Below, piece by piece: positions 1-8,984 of a stretch of 64,000 bases of DNA (position 1 is its first letter; each line of letters begins with the position of its first letter). The stretch is taken from assembly GCF_000152945.2 (NCBI RefSeq), contig NC_020830.1:2490501-2554500 (forward strand), given 5' to 3'. This DNA is from Polaribacter sp. MED152 (GTDB lineage: Bacteria > Bacteroidota > Bacteroidia > Flavobacteriales > Flavobacteriaceae). A program made the translations under genes and the position numbers. Under the pieces are notes generated by a model. That model ran no database searches. It was not told where the DNA came from and was given only the letters and a program-made list of their open reading frames with translations.

Positions 1-1
1 T

Positions 2-1021
2 GTTCGATGGGAAATGAGAACACGTTTGTTTTTAAGAACAGCAGAGTTTTTATGGCAAGAAGGGCATACTGCTCATGCTACTAAAGCTGAGGCAGTAGCC
101 GAAGCAAAACAAATGCAAGATGTTTATGCAGAGTTTGCTGAAAACTTTATGGCAATGCCAGTTATTAAAGGAGTAAAATCAGATAGTGAGCGTTTTGCAG
201 GTGCTGAAGATACCTATACTATAGAAGCATTAATGCAAGATGGTAAGGCATTACAGGCAGGTACTTCTCATTTTTTAGGTCAGAACTTTGCAAAAGCTTT
301 TGATGTAAAGTATACCTCTAAAGAAGGTAAGCAAGAATATGTTTGGGCCACATCTTGGGGAGTTTCAACTCGTTTAATTGGAGGTTTAATTATGACACAT
401 TCAGATGATAATGGATTAGTACTACCTCCTAAACTAGCTCCTATACAAGTAGTAATAGTTCCTATTTATAAAAATGATGAACAATTAGAGGCAATTTCTG
501 ATAAAGTAAACGCTATAAGTATTGAGTTAGGAAAAAAAGGAATCTCTGTGAAATATGATAATAGAGATACTTTTAGACCAGGAGCAAAATTTGCCGAGTA
601 CGAACTTAAAGGAGTTCCTGTAAGGATTGCATTAGGCGCACGTGATTTAGAAAATGGAACGCTAGAAGTTGCAAGAAGAGACACTTTAGAAAAAAATACA
701 ATTGATATTAATGATGCTGTGAGTTATATTGATGGTTTATTAAAAGACATTCAAAATAATTTATTTGATAAAGCTATAAACTTTAGAAAAGAGCACACTA
801 CAGAGGTTAACGATTTTAAAGAATTCAAAAAAGCCTTAAAAAATACTGGAGGATTTATTTCTGCACATTGGGATGGAACAGAAGAAACAGAAGATCGAAT
901 AAAGGAATACACTAAAGCTACTATTAGGTGTATACCAAATGATGCTGAAAATGAGCCTGGAGTATGTGTTTTAACTGGTAATCCTTCTGCTAAAAGAGTG
1001 CTTTTTGCGAAGGCGTATTAA
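2..1021 (+). CDS. proS: Prolyl-tRNA synthetase, C-terminal part (5' end outside window)
   Basis: Charges tRNA-Pro with proline in the cytoplasm. The open frame runs in from the window edge (reading from base 2), so about 339 C-terminal residues are visible and the internal ATG at 14 is not the real start. Class II synthetase motif 2 ([13 protein letters not shown]) lies at the very beginning and motif 3 ([11 protein letters not shown]) near visible residue 120. The anticodon-binding domain begins around [11 protein letters not shown]. The protein ends in a conserved VLFAKAY tail with terminal tyrosine, typical of the archaeal/eukaryotic-type ProRS that Bacteroidota carry. It is followed by a tRNA-Glu/rpsT unit that has its own promoter. 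Confidence 0.95.
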   Translation, partial: VRWEMRTRLFLRTAEFLWQEGHTAHATKAEAVAEAKQMQDVYAEFAENFMAMPVIKGVKSDSERFAGAEDTYTIEALMQDGKALQAGTSHFLGQNFAKAFDVKYTSKEGKQEYVWATSWGVSTRLIGGLIMTHSDDNGLVLPPKLAPIQVVIVPIYKNDEQLEAISDKVNAISIELGKKGISVKYDNRDTFRPGAKFAEYELKGVPVRIALGARDLENGTLEVARRDTLEKNTIDINDAVSYIDGLLKDIQNNLFDKAINFRKEHTTEVNDFKEFKKALKNTGGFISAHWDGTEETEDRIKEYTKATIRCIPNDAENEPGVCVLTGNPSAKRVLFAKAY

Positions 1022-1048
1022 TTTTTTTGAAAAAAAAATAAAAAAAGG

Positions 1049-1078
1049 TTGCAGAATTTCAAAAACGTTGTATATTTG
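1049..1078 (+). promoter_or_regulatory. Bacteroidota-type promoter of tRNA-Glu/rpsT
   Basis: TTG at 1049-1051 is followed after 19 bases by TATATTTG at 1071-1078, a full match to the Bacteroidota sigma-A consensus (TTG / N19 / TAnnTTTG). It lies 31 bases before the tRNA-Glu 5' end. The -7 element and the following GCATCCGC are identical to those upstream of tRNA-Phe. Confidence 0.8.
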
Positions 1079-1109
1079 CATCCGCAATTGAGAGATAATT
1101 GATTGTTAT

Positions 1110-1181
1110 GGTCCGTTCGTCTAGGGGTTAGGACGCATGGTTTTCATCCATGTAACACGGGTTCGATTCCCGTACGGACTA
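1110..1181 (+). tRNA. tRNA-Glu (anticodon TTC)
   Basis: A full cloverleaf can be folded by eye. The acceptor stem is GGTCCGT with ACGGACT, carrying a G-U first pair. The D arm is GTC/GAC around AGGGGTTAG. The anticodon stem CATGG/CCATG encloses loop TTTTCAT, giving anticodon TTC. The T arm is ACGGG-TTCGATT-CCCGT. No CCA is encoded. rpsT starts 36 bases downstream and probably shares the transcript. Confidence 0.96.
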
Positions 1182-1216
1182 CAAAAGTTTTAAATAAAAA
1201 ACGAGAAAACAAAGTT

Positions 1217-1468
1217 ATGGCAAATCACAAGTCAGCATTAAAAAGAATTAGAAGTAACGAATCTAAAAGATTACGTAACAAATATCAGCACAAAACTACT
1301 AGAAATGCCGTTAGAGATTTACGTACAGTTGAAGATAAGAAGGAAGCTGAAGGTAAATTAAGTAATGTTATTTCTATGTTAGACAAATTAGCAAAGAATA
1401 ATATTATTCACAAGAATAAAGCTGCAAATTTAAAATCTAAATTAACTAAGCATGTTGCTGCGTTATAG
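1217..1468 (+). CDS. rpsT: 30S ribosomal protein S20
   Basis: Primary 16S rRNA-binding protein of the small subunit, 83 residues, the normal family length. It has the typical MANHKSALKRIRSNE start and is rich in Lys/Arg throughout. The ATG at 1217 was chosen because the longer open frame to 1103 would run through tRNA-Glu and adds residues no S20 has. It is transcribed with tRNA-Glu from the promoter at 1049 and closed by the hairpin at 1493. Confidence 0.97.
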   Translation: MANHKSALKRIRSNESKRLRNKYQHKTTRNAVRDLRTVEDKKEAEGKLSNVISMLDKLAKNNIIHKNKAANLKSKLTKHVAAL

Positions 1469-1492
1469 ATTTTAATTTTAGAATATAAAATG

Positions 1493-1522
1493 AAACTCTG
1501 ATAGAAATCAGAGTTTTTTTTT
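1493..1522 (+). terminator. Rho-independent terminator after rpsT
   Basis: The 10-bp stem AAACTCTGAT/ATCAGAGTTT with loop AGAA is followed by a T run to 1522. It lies 24 bases after the rpsT stop, between the convergent rpsT and rodA. Confidence 0.85.
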
Positions 1523-1547
1523 GCTCTAAAATTACGTAAAGTATTTT

Positions 1548-2828
1548 TTAGAAATCGTAGTTTTTGTGAGCATCTAATCTTATAAAGATAAATAGTAGGA
1601 TTGTAAAACCCCATAAAGATGATCCTCCATAACTAAAAAAGGGTAGAGGTATACCAACAGTTGGCAGTATTCCTATTACCATACCTATATTTACAATTAC
1701 ATGAAAAAATAGAATTGAAGCTAATCCATAGCCATAAATTCGACCAAATTTATTGGTGTGTGTTTCTGCTTGATAAATAATTCGAAACATAAGTAGCATA
1801 AAAAAGATGATTACCAAACTACTTCCTATAAATCCCCATTCTTCACCTACAGTACTAAAAATATAATCTGTATGTTGTTCTGGAACAAAATCTCCTTGTG
1901 TTAAGTTTCCATTTAAAAATCCTTTACCATACAATCCTCCAGAGCTTATTGTTAGTTCAGATTGATAAGAATTATAACCAATACCTTTATTATCAATTTT
2001 TTTGCCTAAAAGTATATCAAAACGATCTTTTTGATGCGAAGGCAATACATTTTCGTAGATATAGCCAGTACCGAATATAAAACCACCTAAAACAAAGTAA
2101 AGGCCGAAAATTTTATACCAGTTAAATCTGAAAAATCTTTTTCCTCCTTTATAGATAAGATAGATGGCAAGTATGCTCAAAAGTGCAAAAGCAGATAACA
2201 AAACTATTTTAAATCCGAAATAAATGGTTAAAATAAATAGAGCTATTATAACTGCACCAAGCAAAATGTAATTTAGAGTTAAACCTTCTCTATGTAGCAC
2301 AAAGAAAAAGGATACATATATTAAAGCAGATCCTGCATCAGGTTGTAAGAAAATAAGAAATGCTGGAAAAAATACAATGATAAACGATTTAATTTGATTT
2401 TTTATCAACTTAAAGTTATACTGTCTATCACTTAAAAGTTTGGCAATTGCTAAGGCTGTAAAAGCTTTTACAAATTCTGAAGGTTGTAAGCTCATTACTC
2501 CAAAATTAAACCAAGATTTTGCTCCATTTATTTCTTTTCCTAAGGGAAAAAGTAGAATTAAACTTAATAGCGACAAGACATAAAATAGAGGTGCATATCG
2601 TTCGTAGAACTTGGAATTAAAAAATAAAACACCAATGGCTAGTGGAATACATAGCACTATCCAAATTAATTGTTTGCCATATTTTGTTGAGAAATCGAAA
2701 ATTTCATTGTTTTCTTCGGAAGATGAAGCTGCATAGATATTTAACCAGCCAAAGCCAACTAAAATAGCATAGAGCAAAACCATTAGCCAATCAACACCTG
2801 CAAAAATATTATTTCGTTCCTGACGCAA
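1548..2828 (-). CDS. rodA: RodA peptidoglycan glycosyltransferase (SEDS family)
   Basis: Polymerises lipid II into glycan strands in the inner membrane during cell elongation, working with PBP2. The protein has 426 residues and about ten hydrophobic segments. SEDS signatures are visible: LQPDAGSALIY in the middle, VPEQHTDYIFSTVGEEWGF, and PLPFFSYGGSS near the C-terminus. The start overlaps the 3' end of mrdA by 20 bases, so the two are translationally coupled. It is the last gene of the mreBCD-mrdA-rodA cluster, which favours RodA over the divisome paralogue FtsW. Confidence 0.93.
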   Translation of the reverse strand: MRQERNNIFAGVDWLMVLLYAILVGFGWLNIYAASSSEENNEIFDFSTKYGKQLIWIVLCIPLAIGVLFFNSKFYERYAPLFYVLSLLSLILLFPLGKEINGAKSWFNFGVMSLQPSEFVKAFTALAIAKLLSDRQYNFKLIKNQIKSFIIVFFPAFLIFLQPDAGSALIYVSFFFVLHREGLTLNYILLGAVIIALFILTIYFGFKIVLLSAFALLSILAIYLIYKGGKRFFRFNWYKIFGLYFVLGGFIFGTGYIYENVLPSHQKDRFDILLGKKIDNKGIGYNSYQSELTISSGGLYGKGFLNGNLTQGDFVPEQHTDYIFSTVGEEWGFIGSSLVIIFFMLLMFRIIYQAETHTNKFGRIYGYGLASILFFHVIVNIGMVIGILPTVGIPLPFFSYGGSSLWGFTILLFIFIRLDAHKNYDF

Positions 2829-4698
2829 TTTCTTCTGGGTTTTCTATTTGTTTGGCATAAATGTGTTCTAAGCTCATATTAAACATAGAATTTTCTCTGT
2901 ATTTATTTTTATCAGAAATAGATCCGTTAATATATTTTTCTATGATGAGACTGCTAATTGGTGCTGCGATTGTAGAGCCATACCCACCATTTTCTACAAA
3001 AACGGCTAAAGCTATTTTTGGATTATCTTTAGGAGCAAATGCAACCAAAATCGAATGGTCATCTAACTGAACCTTATTTCCGTTTTTAATAACAAAATTT
3101 TCTGCAGTTCCAGTTTTACCACATATTTCAATACCTTTTACTTGACTGTATTTACCAGTTCCGCTTTTAAAAACTTCATGCATTGCTTCAATTACAGGAG
3201 AAAAATTCTCTTTATCAATTGTAGTTTGTTTTGGTTTAACGTAATTCGGATCATCAATAAACTCGTCATTAATTTTTTTAACAATATGAGGCGTGTAAAA
3301 GAAACCTCTATTTGCAATAGCTGCAGTAAAATTAGCCAATTGAATGGGTGTAGTTAGCACTTCTCCTTGGCCAATTGCATTAGAAATATTTGTAGATGCA
3401 TTCCAGGTGTATTTATAGCGGCTATCATAATATTTGCCATCTGGAATTAATCCAGGAACTCCAGCAGGTAAGTCATATCCTAAATAATTTCCTAATCCAA
3501 AACTACTTACATGTCTGTTCCAATTATCTAAACCTTCAGATGCATTTTTATCTTTCTCCACAATTCTTCTGTAGGTATTAGAAAAATAGCTATTACATGA
3601 TCTTGCAATGGCCGTTTTTAATTTGATGGGTCTATTGTAAATTCCACAGTGGCAACCCATAAATTCATTTGGTCTATTACCATATCTATGCCCATGATAA
3701 CATCTAAAAGTAGTTTGTTTATTAATCACGTTTTCCTGAAGACCAATTAAAGCATTCATCATCTTAAAAGGTGAACCTGGAGGATATGCTGCCAGTAAAC
3801 CTCTATCAAAAGTGGGTTTCTCGATGCTATCTAAATTAAAAAGTTTGTAGGAGTTCGGAGATCTTTTTCTACCAACTAACATGTTAGGATCGTAAGAAGG
3901 TGCTGTTACTAGTGCCAAAATTTCGCCTGTAGAAGGTTCTATAGCTACAATTCCTCCACGTTTACCCTTCATTAATTTTTGAGCATACATTTGTAACTCA
4001 ATATCTAAGGTTAACATCAAGTCTTTACCATTAACAGGCAAGGTGTCTTTAGATCCGTTTTGGTAAGAACCAGTAACTTTATTAAAGCGATTTCTATGTA
4101 AATACTTTTTACCTTTTCTGCCTCTTAAAACATCTTCATATTGCCTCTCAATACCATCTTTACCCTCTAACTCTCCTTGTTGATAATAGCTATTAGTTCT
4201 AGCCTTTTGCTCATTAACTTCACCAATATAACCTAAAACATTGGCTGCTGCTGGCAATGGATAATCTCTTATTATTCTTTTTTGGATGTAAAACCCTGAA
4301 TATTTATGCAATTTTTCTTGTAAAAAGGCAAAATCTTCTTTAGCTAATTGTTTCAAAAATACTGAAGGTAGATAAGAAGCATACCTTTCTGCTCTTTTAA
4401 ACCTTTTTAAAAAATCTTGTTTATCAATTTTTAAAAGATTGCAAAACTCTAAAGTATCTAATGGTTTTACTTGGTTTGGCTGAACCATAACATCATAAGA
4501 TAATTGGTTGGCTACCAATAATTCTCCATTTCTATCATATACATAGCCACGTTCTGGATAATCGTAAACAACTTTTACAGCAGCATTGTGTATAGGATCA
4601 TAATTTTTACTTTTAATTATTTGCAGTTGAAATAATCGTCCAATAAAAACTAAACCTGTAATAGTAATTAAAAAATATAGTAAAAAACTTTTTTGCAT
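2809..4698 (-). CDS. mrdA: Penicillin-binding protein 2 (elongasome transpeptidase)
   Basis: Cross-links peptidoglycan in the periplasm as RodA's partner. It is a 629-residue type II membrane protein with one N-terminal membrane anchor (about residues 5-22), a PBP dimerisation domain, then the transpeptidase domain. The three active-site motifs are intact: S309-P-F-K312, S367-C-N369 and K528-T-G530. Between motifs 1 and 2 there is a short Cys/His-rich insertion (C333-Y-H, then C349-H-C351) of a kind I associate with Bacteroidota PBP2 and which could bind a metal. It overlaps mreD by one base (TAATG) and rodA by 20. Confidence 0.94.
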   Translation of the reverse strand: MQKSFLLYFLITITGLVFIGRLFQLQIIKSKNYDPIHNAAVKVVYDYPERGYVYDRNGELLVANQLSYDVMVQPNQVKPLDTLEFCNLLKIDKQDFLKRFKRAERYASYLPSVFLKQLAKEDFAFLQEKLHKYSGFYIQKRIIRDYPLPAAANVLGYIGEVNEQKARTNSYYQQGELEGKDGIERQYEDVLRGRKGKKYLHRNRFNKVTGSYQNGSKDTLPVNGKDLMLTLDIELQMYAQKLMKGKRGGIVAIEPSTGEILALVTAPSYDPNMLVGRKRSPNSYKLFNLDSIEKPTFDRGLLAAYPPGSPFKMMNALIGLQENVINKQTTFRCYHGHRYGNRPNEFMGCHCGIYNRPIKLKTAIARSCNSYFSNTYRRIVEKDKNASEGLDNWNRHVSSFGLGNYLGYDLPAGVPGLIPDGKYYDSRYKYTWNASTNISNAIGQGEVLTTPIQLANFTAAIANRGFFYTPHIVKKINDEFIDDPNYVKPKQTTIDKENFSPVIEAMHEVFKSGTGKYSQVKGIEICGKTGTAENFVIKNGNKVQLDDHSILVAFAPKDNPKIALAVFVENGGYGSTIAAPISSLIIEKYINGSISDKNKYRENSMFNMSLEHIYAKQIENPEEIASGTK

Positions 4699-5201
4699 TA
4701 TTCAATTTTAGTAAAAATATAACTCCCTAAAAAGTATAAAACTAACGTAAAAATACTAGAAAATAGTGTGTCTAAAATGACACCAGAAATATTCTGAAGG
4801 CTAAAATTAGCAAAAGAAAAGTAAATAAGGTGATGTATTAAAGTTAAAGTTACAACATAGTTAAATCTTTTACCAAAAGGTTCTGATTTTAACTTGAAAA
4901 AAGCATAATCTGTTGCTACTTTTCTAAAATATAATTTAACAAAAAACAATCTTGCATAAGCTATAATTAAGGTTGAAAAAGCGTGTATACCTCCTGAATC
5001 AGAAAAGAAATCTACTCCTAAACCCAACAAAAATGTATAAAATAAAAAAGGAATTCTGTTTTCTTTTAAAGGATATAGAAAAACAAAAACAATATATAAA
5101 TAGGGATTAATATGTCCTAAAAACAAAATATTGTTCAAGATGAATACCTGTAAAAACAGCAAACCAAAGAATAAGAAAATAAGACGTACACTGCTATTCA
5201 T
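4698..5201 (-). CDS. mreD: Rod shape-determining protein MreD
   Basis: Small inner-membrane elongasome protein of 167 residues, almost entirely hydrophobic with about five membrane segments. Sequence conservation in this family is weak, so the call rests on length, topology and position between mreC (8-base overlap) and mrdA (1-base overlap). It couples the cytoplasmic MreB filament to the wall synthesis enzymes together with MreC. Confidence 0.85.
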   Translation of the reverse strand: MNSSVRLIFLFFGLLFLQVFILNNILFLGHINPYLYIVFVFLYPLKENRIPFLFYTFLLGLGVDFFSDSGGIHAFSTLIIAYARLFFVKLYFRKVATDYAFFKLKSEPFGKRFNYVVTLTLIHHLIYFSFANFSLQNISGVILDTLFSSIFTLVLYFLGSYIFTKIE

Positions 5202-6018
5202 TCTGAGTCTCTAGTTTTTTAATTTCCAGTTTATCAAAGTTCTTAATAATGTAAACATACCCTAAATTACTCATATCATTAAAAAGAGTGACATTTACTT
5301 TGTTATCGGCACTATTACCTTTGTTAATTTCAGAAATTGTTCCAATTAAAATCCCTTCTGGAAAAATAGTGGATTTACCTCCAGTTTCAATAGTATCTCC
5401 TATTTTTAAAGGGGCTTGTCTTGGTATATCAGAAAGTTGAACAGTATTATAGTCTTTACCATCCCAACCTAAAGAGCCAAAGTAATTGCTGTTTTTTAAA
5501 CGTGCATTTATTTTACTATTCTTATTTAAGATAGATTGTACTCTAGCATAATTATTTGTAGCATTTTCTGTAATACCAATAACTCCTCTGCTATTTACAA
5601 CTGCCATTTCTTTTTGCACTCCTTGTTTTTCACCCTTGTTTATAGTAATAAAATTAAAATCTTTGGAGTAGTTGTTGTTTATAATTTTTGCTGTTGTAAA
5701 AGTATATTTTTGATTAAAGTTTAAAGTATCCAATATGGTAGAGTCTTTACTTACCAAATTAGAGTTGCTTTTAGCTAGCAAATTTTTCAATCGAGTATTT
5801 TCTTCTGCTAAAAGTTTATTTTCTTTTTTTAATCCAAAATATTCTGAAATATTAGAAGATTGTGAGTATAAGCCACCAGTAATGGTATTTGCTGAATTGA
5901 CAAACTTACTTTTATGAAAACTAAGATTATTAAAAATAAGAAAAAGGGCAATAAATTCTAATACAAGAAAAAATAAGAAGTACTTAAACTTTTGAAAAAA
6001 GTATATAATTTGTTGCAT
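5194..6018 (-). CDS. mreC: Rod shape-determining protein MreC
   Basis: Bitopic periplasmic scaffold of the elongasome, 274 residues. There is one N-terminal membrane helix (about residues 11-29), then a coiled coil (about 55-85, EYFGLKKENKLLAEENTRLK), then the beta-rich MreC core with the conserved GVIGI and GDTIETGGKSTIFPEGILIG motifs. It lies 18 bases after mreB and overlaps mreD. Confidence 0.92.
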   Translation of the reverse strand: MQQIIYFFQKFKYFLFFLVLEFIALFLIFNNLSFHKSKFVNSANTITGGLYSQSSNISEYFGLKKENKLLAEENTRLKNLLAKSNSNLVSKDSTILDTLNFNQKYTFTTAKIINNNYSKDFNFITINKGEKQGVQKEMAVVNSRGVIGITENATNNYARVQSILNKNSKINARLKNSNYFGSLGWDGKDYNTVQLSDIPRQAPLKIGDTIETGGKSTIFPEGILIGTISEINKGNSADNKVNVTLFNDMSNLGYVYIIKNFDKLEIKKLETQNE

Positions 6019-6036
6019 TCTTAAAAATTAATAATG

Positions 6037-7065
6037 CTAGTTCATTAAAACATTCTTGTATTTGTTTAATTCTTTTAAAGCTATTCCTGTTCCACGAACA
6101 ACAGCTCTTAAAGGATCTTCTGTAACATAAACTGGTAAATCAGTTTTTCGAGATAAACGTTTGTCTAAACCTCTTAACATAGATCCACCTCCTGCTAAAT
6201 AAATACCAGTATTGTAAATATCTGCAGCCAATTCTGGTGGAGTTTTAGATAACGTTTCCATCACAGCATCTTCAATTCTTAGAATAGATTTGTCTAAAGC
6301 TTTAGCAATCTCTCTAAAAGAAACCTGAACTTGCTTTGGTTTACCACTCAATAAATCTCTACCTTGAACTAACATTTCATCTGGTGGAGTGTCTAAATCT
6401 TCAGTTGCTGCACCTATTTGAATTTTTATTTTCTCAGCAGTTGTTTCACCAACGTGCAAGTTGTGCTGAGTTCTCATGTAGTACATTATATCACTAGTAA
6501 ATAAATCACCAGCTACTTTTACAGATTGATCACATACAATACCACCTAAAGCAATAACTGCAATTTCTGTAGTACCACCACCTATATCTATAATCATGTT
6601 ACCTTTAGGTTCCATGATATCTATACCAACACCAATTGCAGCAGCCATTGGTTCATAGATTAAATATATTTCTTTGGCATTCATGTGTTTTGCAGAATCT
6701 CTAACCGCTCTTTTTTCTACCTCTGTAATTCCTGATGGAATACAAATTACCATACGTAAAGCAGGTGGAAATAATTTCTTTTTAATAGAGGGAATCTGTT
6801 TTACAAATTCCTTAATCATTTCTTCAGAAGCTTGAAAGTCTGCAATTACACCATCTTTTAAAGGACGGATGGTTTTTATATTTTCATGGGTTTTTCCTTG
6901 CATTAAGTTGGCTTCTTGACCAATAGCAATGATTTTACCAGAAACTCTATTTCTGGCAACTATAGAAGGGCTATCAATAACAACCTTTCCATTATGTATG
7001 ATAAGCGTATTTGCGGTTCCTAAATCAATCGCAATATCTTCTGTCATAAAATCAAAAAAACCCAT
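6037..7065 (-). CDS. mreB: Actin-like cell-shape protein MreB
   Basis: ATP-binding bacterial actin that forms membrane-associated filaments and orients lateral wall synthesis. It has 342 residues, the usual length. The phosphate-1 loop (IDLGTANTLI, residues 13-22), the phosphate-2 motif (IDIGGGTTEIAVI) and the adenosine motif (YLAGGGSMLRGLD) are all present. First gene of mreBCD-mrdA-rodA. A -7 element sits 36 bases upstream, so it may be transcribed independently of purH. Confidence 0.97.
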   Translation of the reverse strand: MGFFDFMTEDIAIDLGTANTLIIHNGKVVIDSPSIVARNRVSGKIIAIGQEANLMQGKTHENIKTIRPLKDGVIADFQASEEMIKEFVKQIPSIKKKLFPPALRMVICIPSGITEVEKRAVRDSAKHMNAKEIYLIYEPMAAAIGVGIDIMEPKGNMIIDIGGGTTEIAVIALGGIVCDQSVKVAGDLFTSDIMYYMRTQHNLHVGETTAEKIKIQIGAATEDLDTPPDEMLVQGRDLLSGKPKQVQVSFREIAKALDKSILRIEDAVMETLSKTPPELAADIYNTGIYLAGGGSMLRGLDKRLSRKTDLPVYVTEDPLRAVVRGTGIALKELNKYKNVLMN

Positions 7066-7100
7066 AGAAATTATTTCTTATTTGAAAGTGTGTATTCTTA

Positions 7101-7108
7101 CAAATTTA
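7101..7108 (-). promoter_or_regulatory. Putative -7 element upstream of mreB
   Basis: On the minus strand TAAATTTG matches TAnnTTTG, 36 bases before the mreB start. No good TTG is found at the -33 distance, so the support is partial. Confidence 0.45.
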
Positions 7109-7140
7109 CAAAAATTAATCTTGTAAATATGATTATTAAT

Positions 7141-8667
7141 TTAATGTTTAAAATGTCTTGTACCTGTCATTACCATAGATAAATTGTTATCATTACAGTA
7201 ATCTATACTTAGTTGATCTTTAATAGATCCTCCAGGTTGAATAACACTTGTTATACCAGCTTTATCAGCTATTTCTACACAATCAGGGAATGGGAAAAAG
7301 GCGTCACTTGCCATTACTGCTCCTTTTAAATCGAATCCAAAACTTGTAGCTTTTTCAATAGCTTGTCTTAATGCGTCAACTCTAGAAGTTTGTCCTGTTC
7401 CGCTTGCTAAAAGTTGATTGTTTTTTGTAAAAACAATAGTATTAGATTTAGTGTGCTTGCAAATTTTTGAAGCAAATAATAAATCTTTTAACTCGCTTTC
7501 AGATGGTTTTGTATTGGTAACGTAAGTTAAATCCTCTAAAGTATCTGTCTTAGCATCTTTATCTTGAACTAATAACCCATTTAAAGCAGTTCTAACGTTT
7601 TGTGAAGGTAAATCTGTGGTTTTTTGAATTAATAAAACTCTATTTTTCTTTCCTTTTAAAATTTCTAAAGCTTCATCTGTAAAAGAAGGTGCAATTACAA
7701 CCTCACAAAATAATTTGTGAATTTCTTCTGCAGTTTCAGCATCTATTTCTGTGTTAGAAATTAAAACGCCTCCAAAAGCAGAAACAGGGTCTCCTGCTAA
7801 AGCATCTAAATAAGCTTGTTTAATGGTGTTTCTTTGAGCAAAACCACAAGCATTGTTATGTTTTAAAACCGCAAAAGTTGGATCTTCACCAACAAACTCG
7901 TTCATTAAATTTACTGCAGCATCAACATCTAAAAGGTTGTTGTAACTTAATTCTTTACCATGTAATTTATCGAACATTCCATCTAAATCTCCAAAGAAAT
8001 ATCCCTTTTGATGAGGGTTTTCTCCATATCTTAAAGTTTTAGAAGTAGTCTCACTGGCTTTATAAACGATTTCATCTTCATTAAAATAGTTGAAAATAGC
8101 AGTGTCATAGTGAGAAGAAATATTGAATGACTTTGCAGCGAATTTCTTGCGTTGTTCAATTGTAGTTTCTCCATTGTTCTCAGATAAAATTTCTAAAAAC
8201 TCATCATATTGTTCCATTGATGAAACAGTAAAAGTGTCTTTAAAGTTTTTTGCAGATGCTCTAATTAAAGAAATACCACCAATGTCAATTTTTTCTACAA
8301 TATCTTGTTCAGGTGCTCCTGAAGCAACTGTTTTTTCAAAAGGATAAAGATCAACAATAACTAAATCTATTTGAGGAATGTTATATTCTTGCATTTCTGC
8401 AATATCTCCTTCATGATCTTGTCTGTTTAAAATTCCTCCAAAAACTTTAGGGTGAAGCGTTTTTACACGACCTCCTAAGATAGAAGGATAAGAAGTTACA
8501 TCTTCTACAGGTACTACATCAATACCTAATTCTTTAATAAATTTTTCTGTACCTCCAGTAGAATAAATGGTCACATTTAGTTCATTTAATTTTTGAACAA
8601 TAGGTACTAAACCATCTTTGTGAAATACCGAAATTAATGCTGATTTAATTGTTTTTGAAGTGCTCAT
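7141..8667 (-). CDS. purH: Bifunctional AICAR formyltransferase/IMP cyclohydrolase
   Basis: Catalyses the last two steps of de novo IMP synthesis in the cytoplasm: formylation of AICAR with 10-formyl-THF and ring closure to IMP. The protein has 508 residues from MSTSKTIKSALISVFHKD. The N-terminal MGS-like cyclohydrolase domain carries STGGTEKFI and GGRVKTLHPKVFGGIL; the C-terminal formyltransferase domain carries LRYGENPHQKGYF and KHNNACGFA. An open frame extends 12 codons further upstream (to 8703), but those residues do not look like the family, so the ATG at 8667 is preferred. It is followed by mreB in the same direction after about 75 bases. Confidence 0.96.
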   Translation of the reverse strand: MSTSKTIKSALISVFHKDGLVPIVQKLNELNVTIYSTGGTEKFIKELGIDVVPVEDVTSYPSILGGRVKTLHPKVFGGILNRQDHEGDIAEMQEYNIPQIDLVIVDLYPFEKTVASGAPEQDIVEKIDIGGISLIRASAKNFKDTFTVSSMEQYDEFLEILSENNGETTIEQRKKFAAKSFNISSHYDTAIFNYFNEDEIVYKASETTSKTLRYGENPHQKGYFFGDLDGMFDKLHGKELSYNNLLDVDAAVNLMNEFVGEDPTFAVLKHNNACGFAQRNTIKQAYLDALAGDPVSAFGGVLISNTEIDAETAEEIHKLFCEVVIAPSFTDEALEILKGKKNRVLLIQKTTDLPSQNVRTALNGLLVQDKDAKTDTLEDLTYVTNTKPSESELKDLLFASKICKHTKSNTIVFTKNNQLLASGTGQTSRVDALRQAIEKATSFGFDLKGAVMASDAFFPFPDCVEIADKAGITSVIQPGGSIKDQLSIDYCNDNNLSMVMTGTRHFKH

Positions 8668-8783
8668 TACAAGTTGTGTTGTTAAGCAAGCAAATCTAAG
8701 CAATCATTAAAGAAATCGCAATGAAAAGATAGTAACAAAACTACTAAGTAATTAACATTTTGATTTCTTTAATTTGCTAGTAA

Positions 8784-8912
8784 TTATTCTGCACTGTCTA
8801 GAAAATCTCTAAACCAATAAACAAATTGGTCATAAACAGTGTCTTCTTCTTTTAAATTGAATTTTTTGCTAGATTTAGCGTACGAGGTAAAGTATTCTTT
8901 AGTTCTCATCAT
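8784..8912 (-). CDS. Small conserved-looking ORF, 42 residues, unknown function
   Basis: A minus-strand frame starting ATG-ATG encodes MMRTKEYFTSYAKSSKKFN and ends FRDFLDSAE before TAA. It is soluble, basic at the N-terminus and acidic/aromatic at the C-terminus (YDQFVYWFRDFL looks amphipathic). It lies in the otherwise empty space upstream of purH, in the same direction. No Shine-Dalgarno is visible, as for most genes here. I have an impression of similar short ORFs beside purH in other Flavobacteriaceae but cannot verify it. Codon use is like that of neighbouring genes. Confidence 0.5.
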   Translation of the reverse strand: MMRTKEYFTSYAKSSKKFNLKEEDTVYDQFVYWFRDFLDSAE

Positions 8913-8984
8913 GTGGGGGTATTAATGATTATCTAATGTGTTTCAGCGAACTAATTTATAGAATATTTTTATAAAAACAAATTT

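Noticed and set aside
1103..1216. N-terminal extension of the S20 frame upstream of 1217
   Set aside because: It would translate through tRNA-Glu and adds residues unlike any S20; the ATG at 1217 gives the normal protein.
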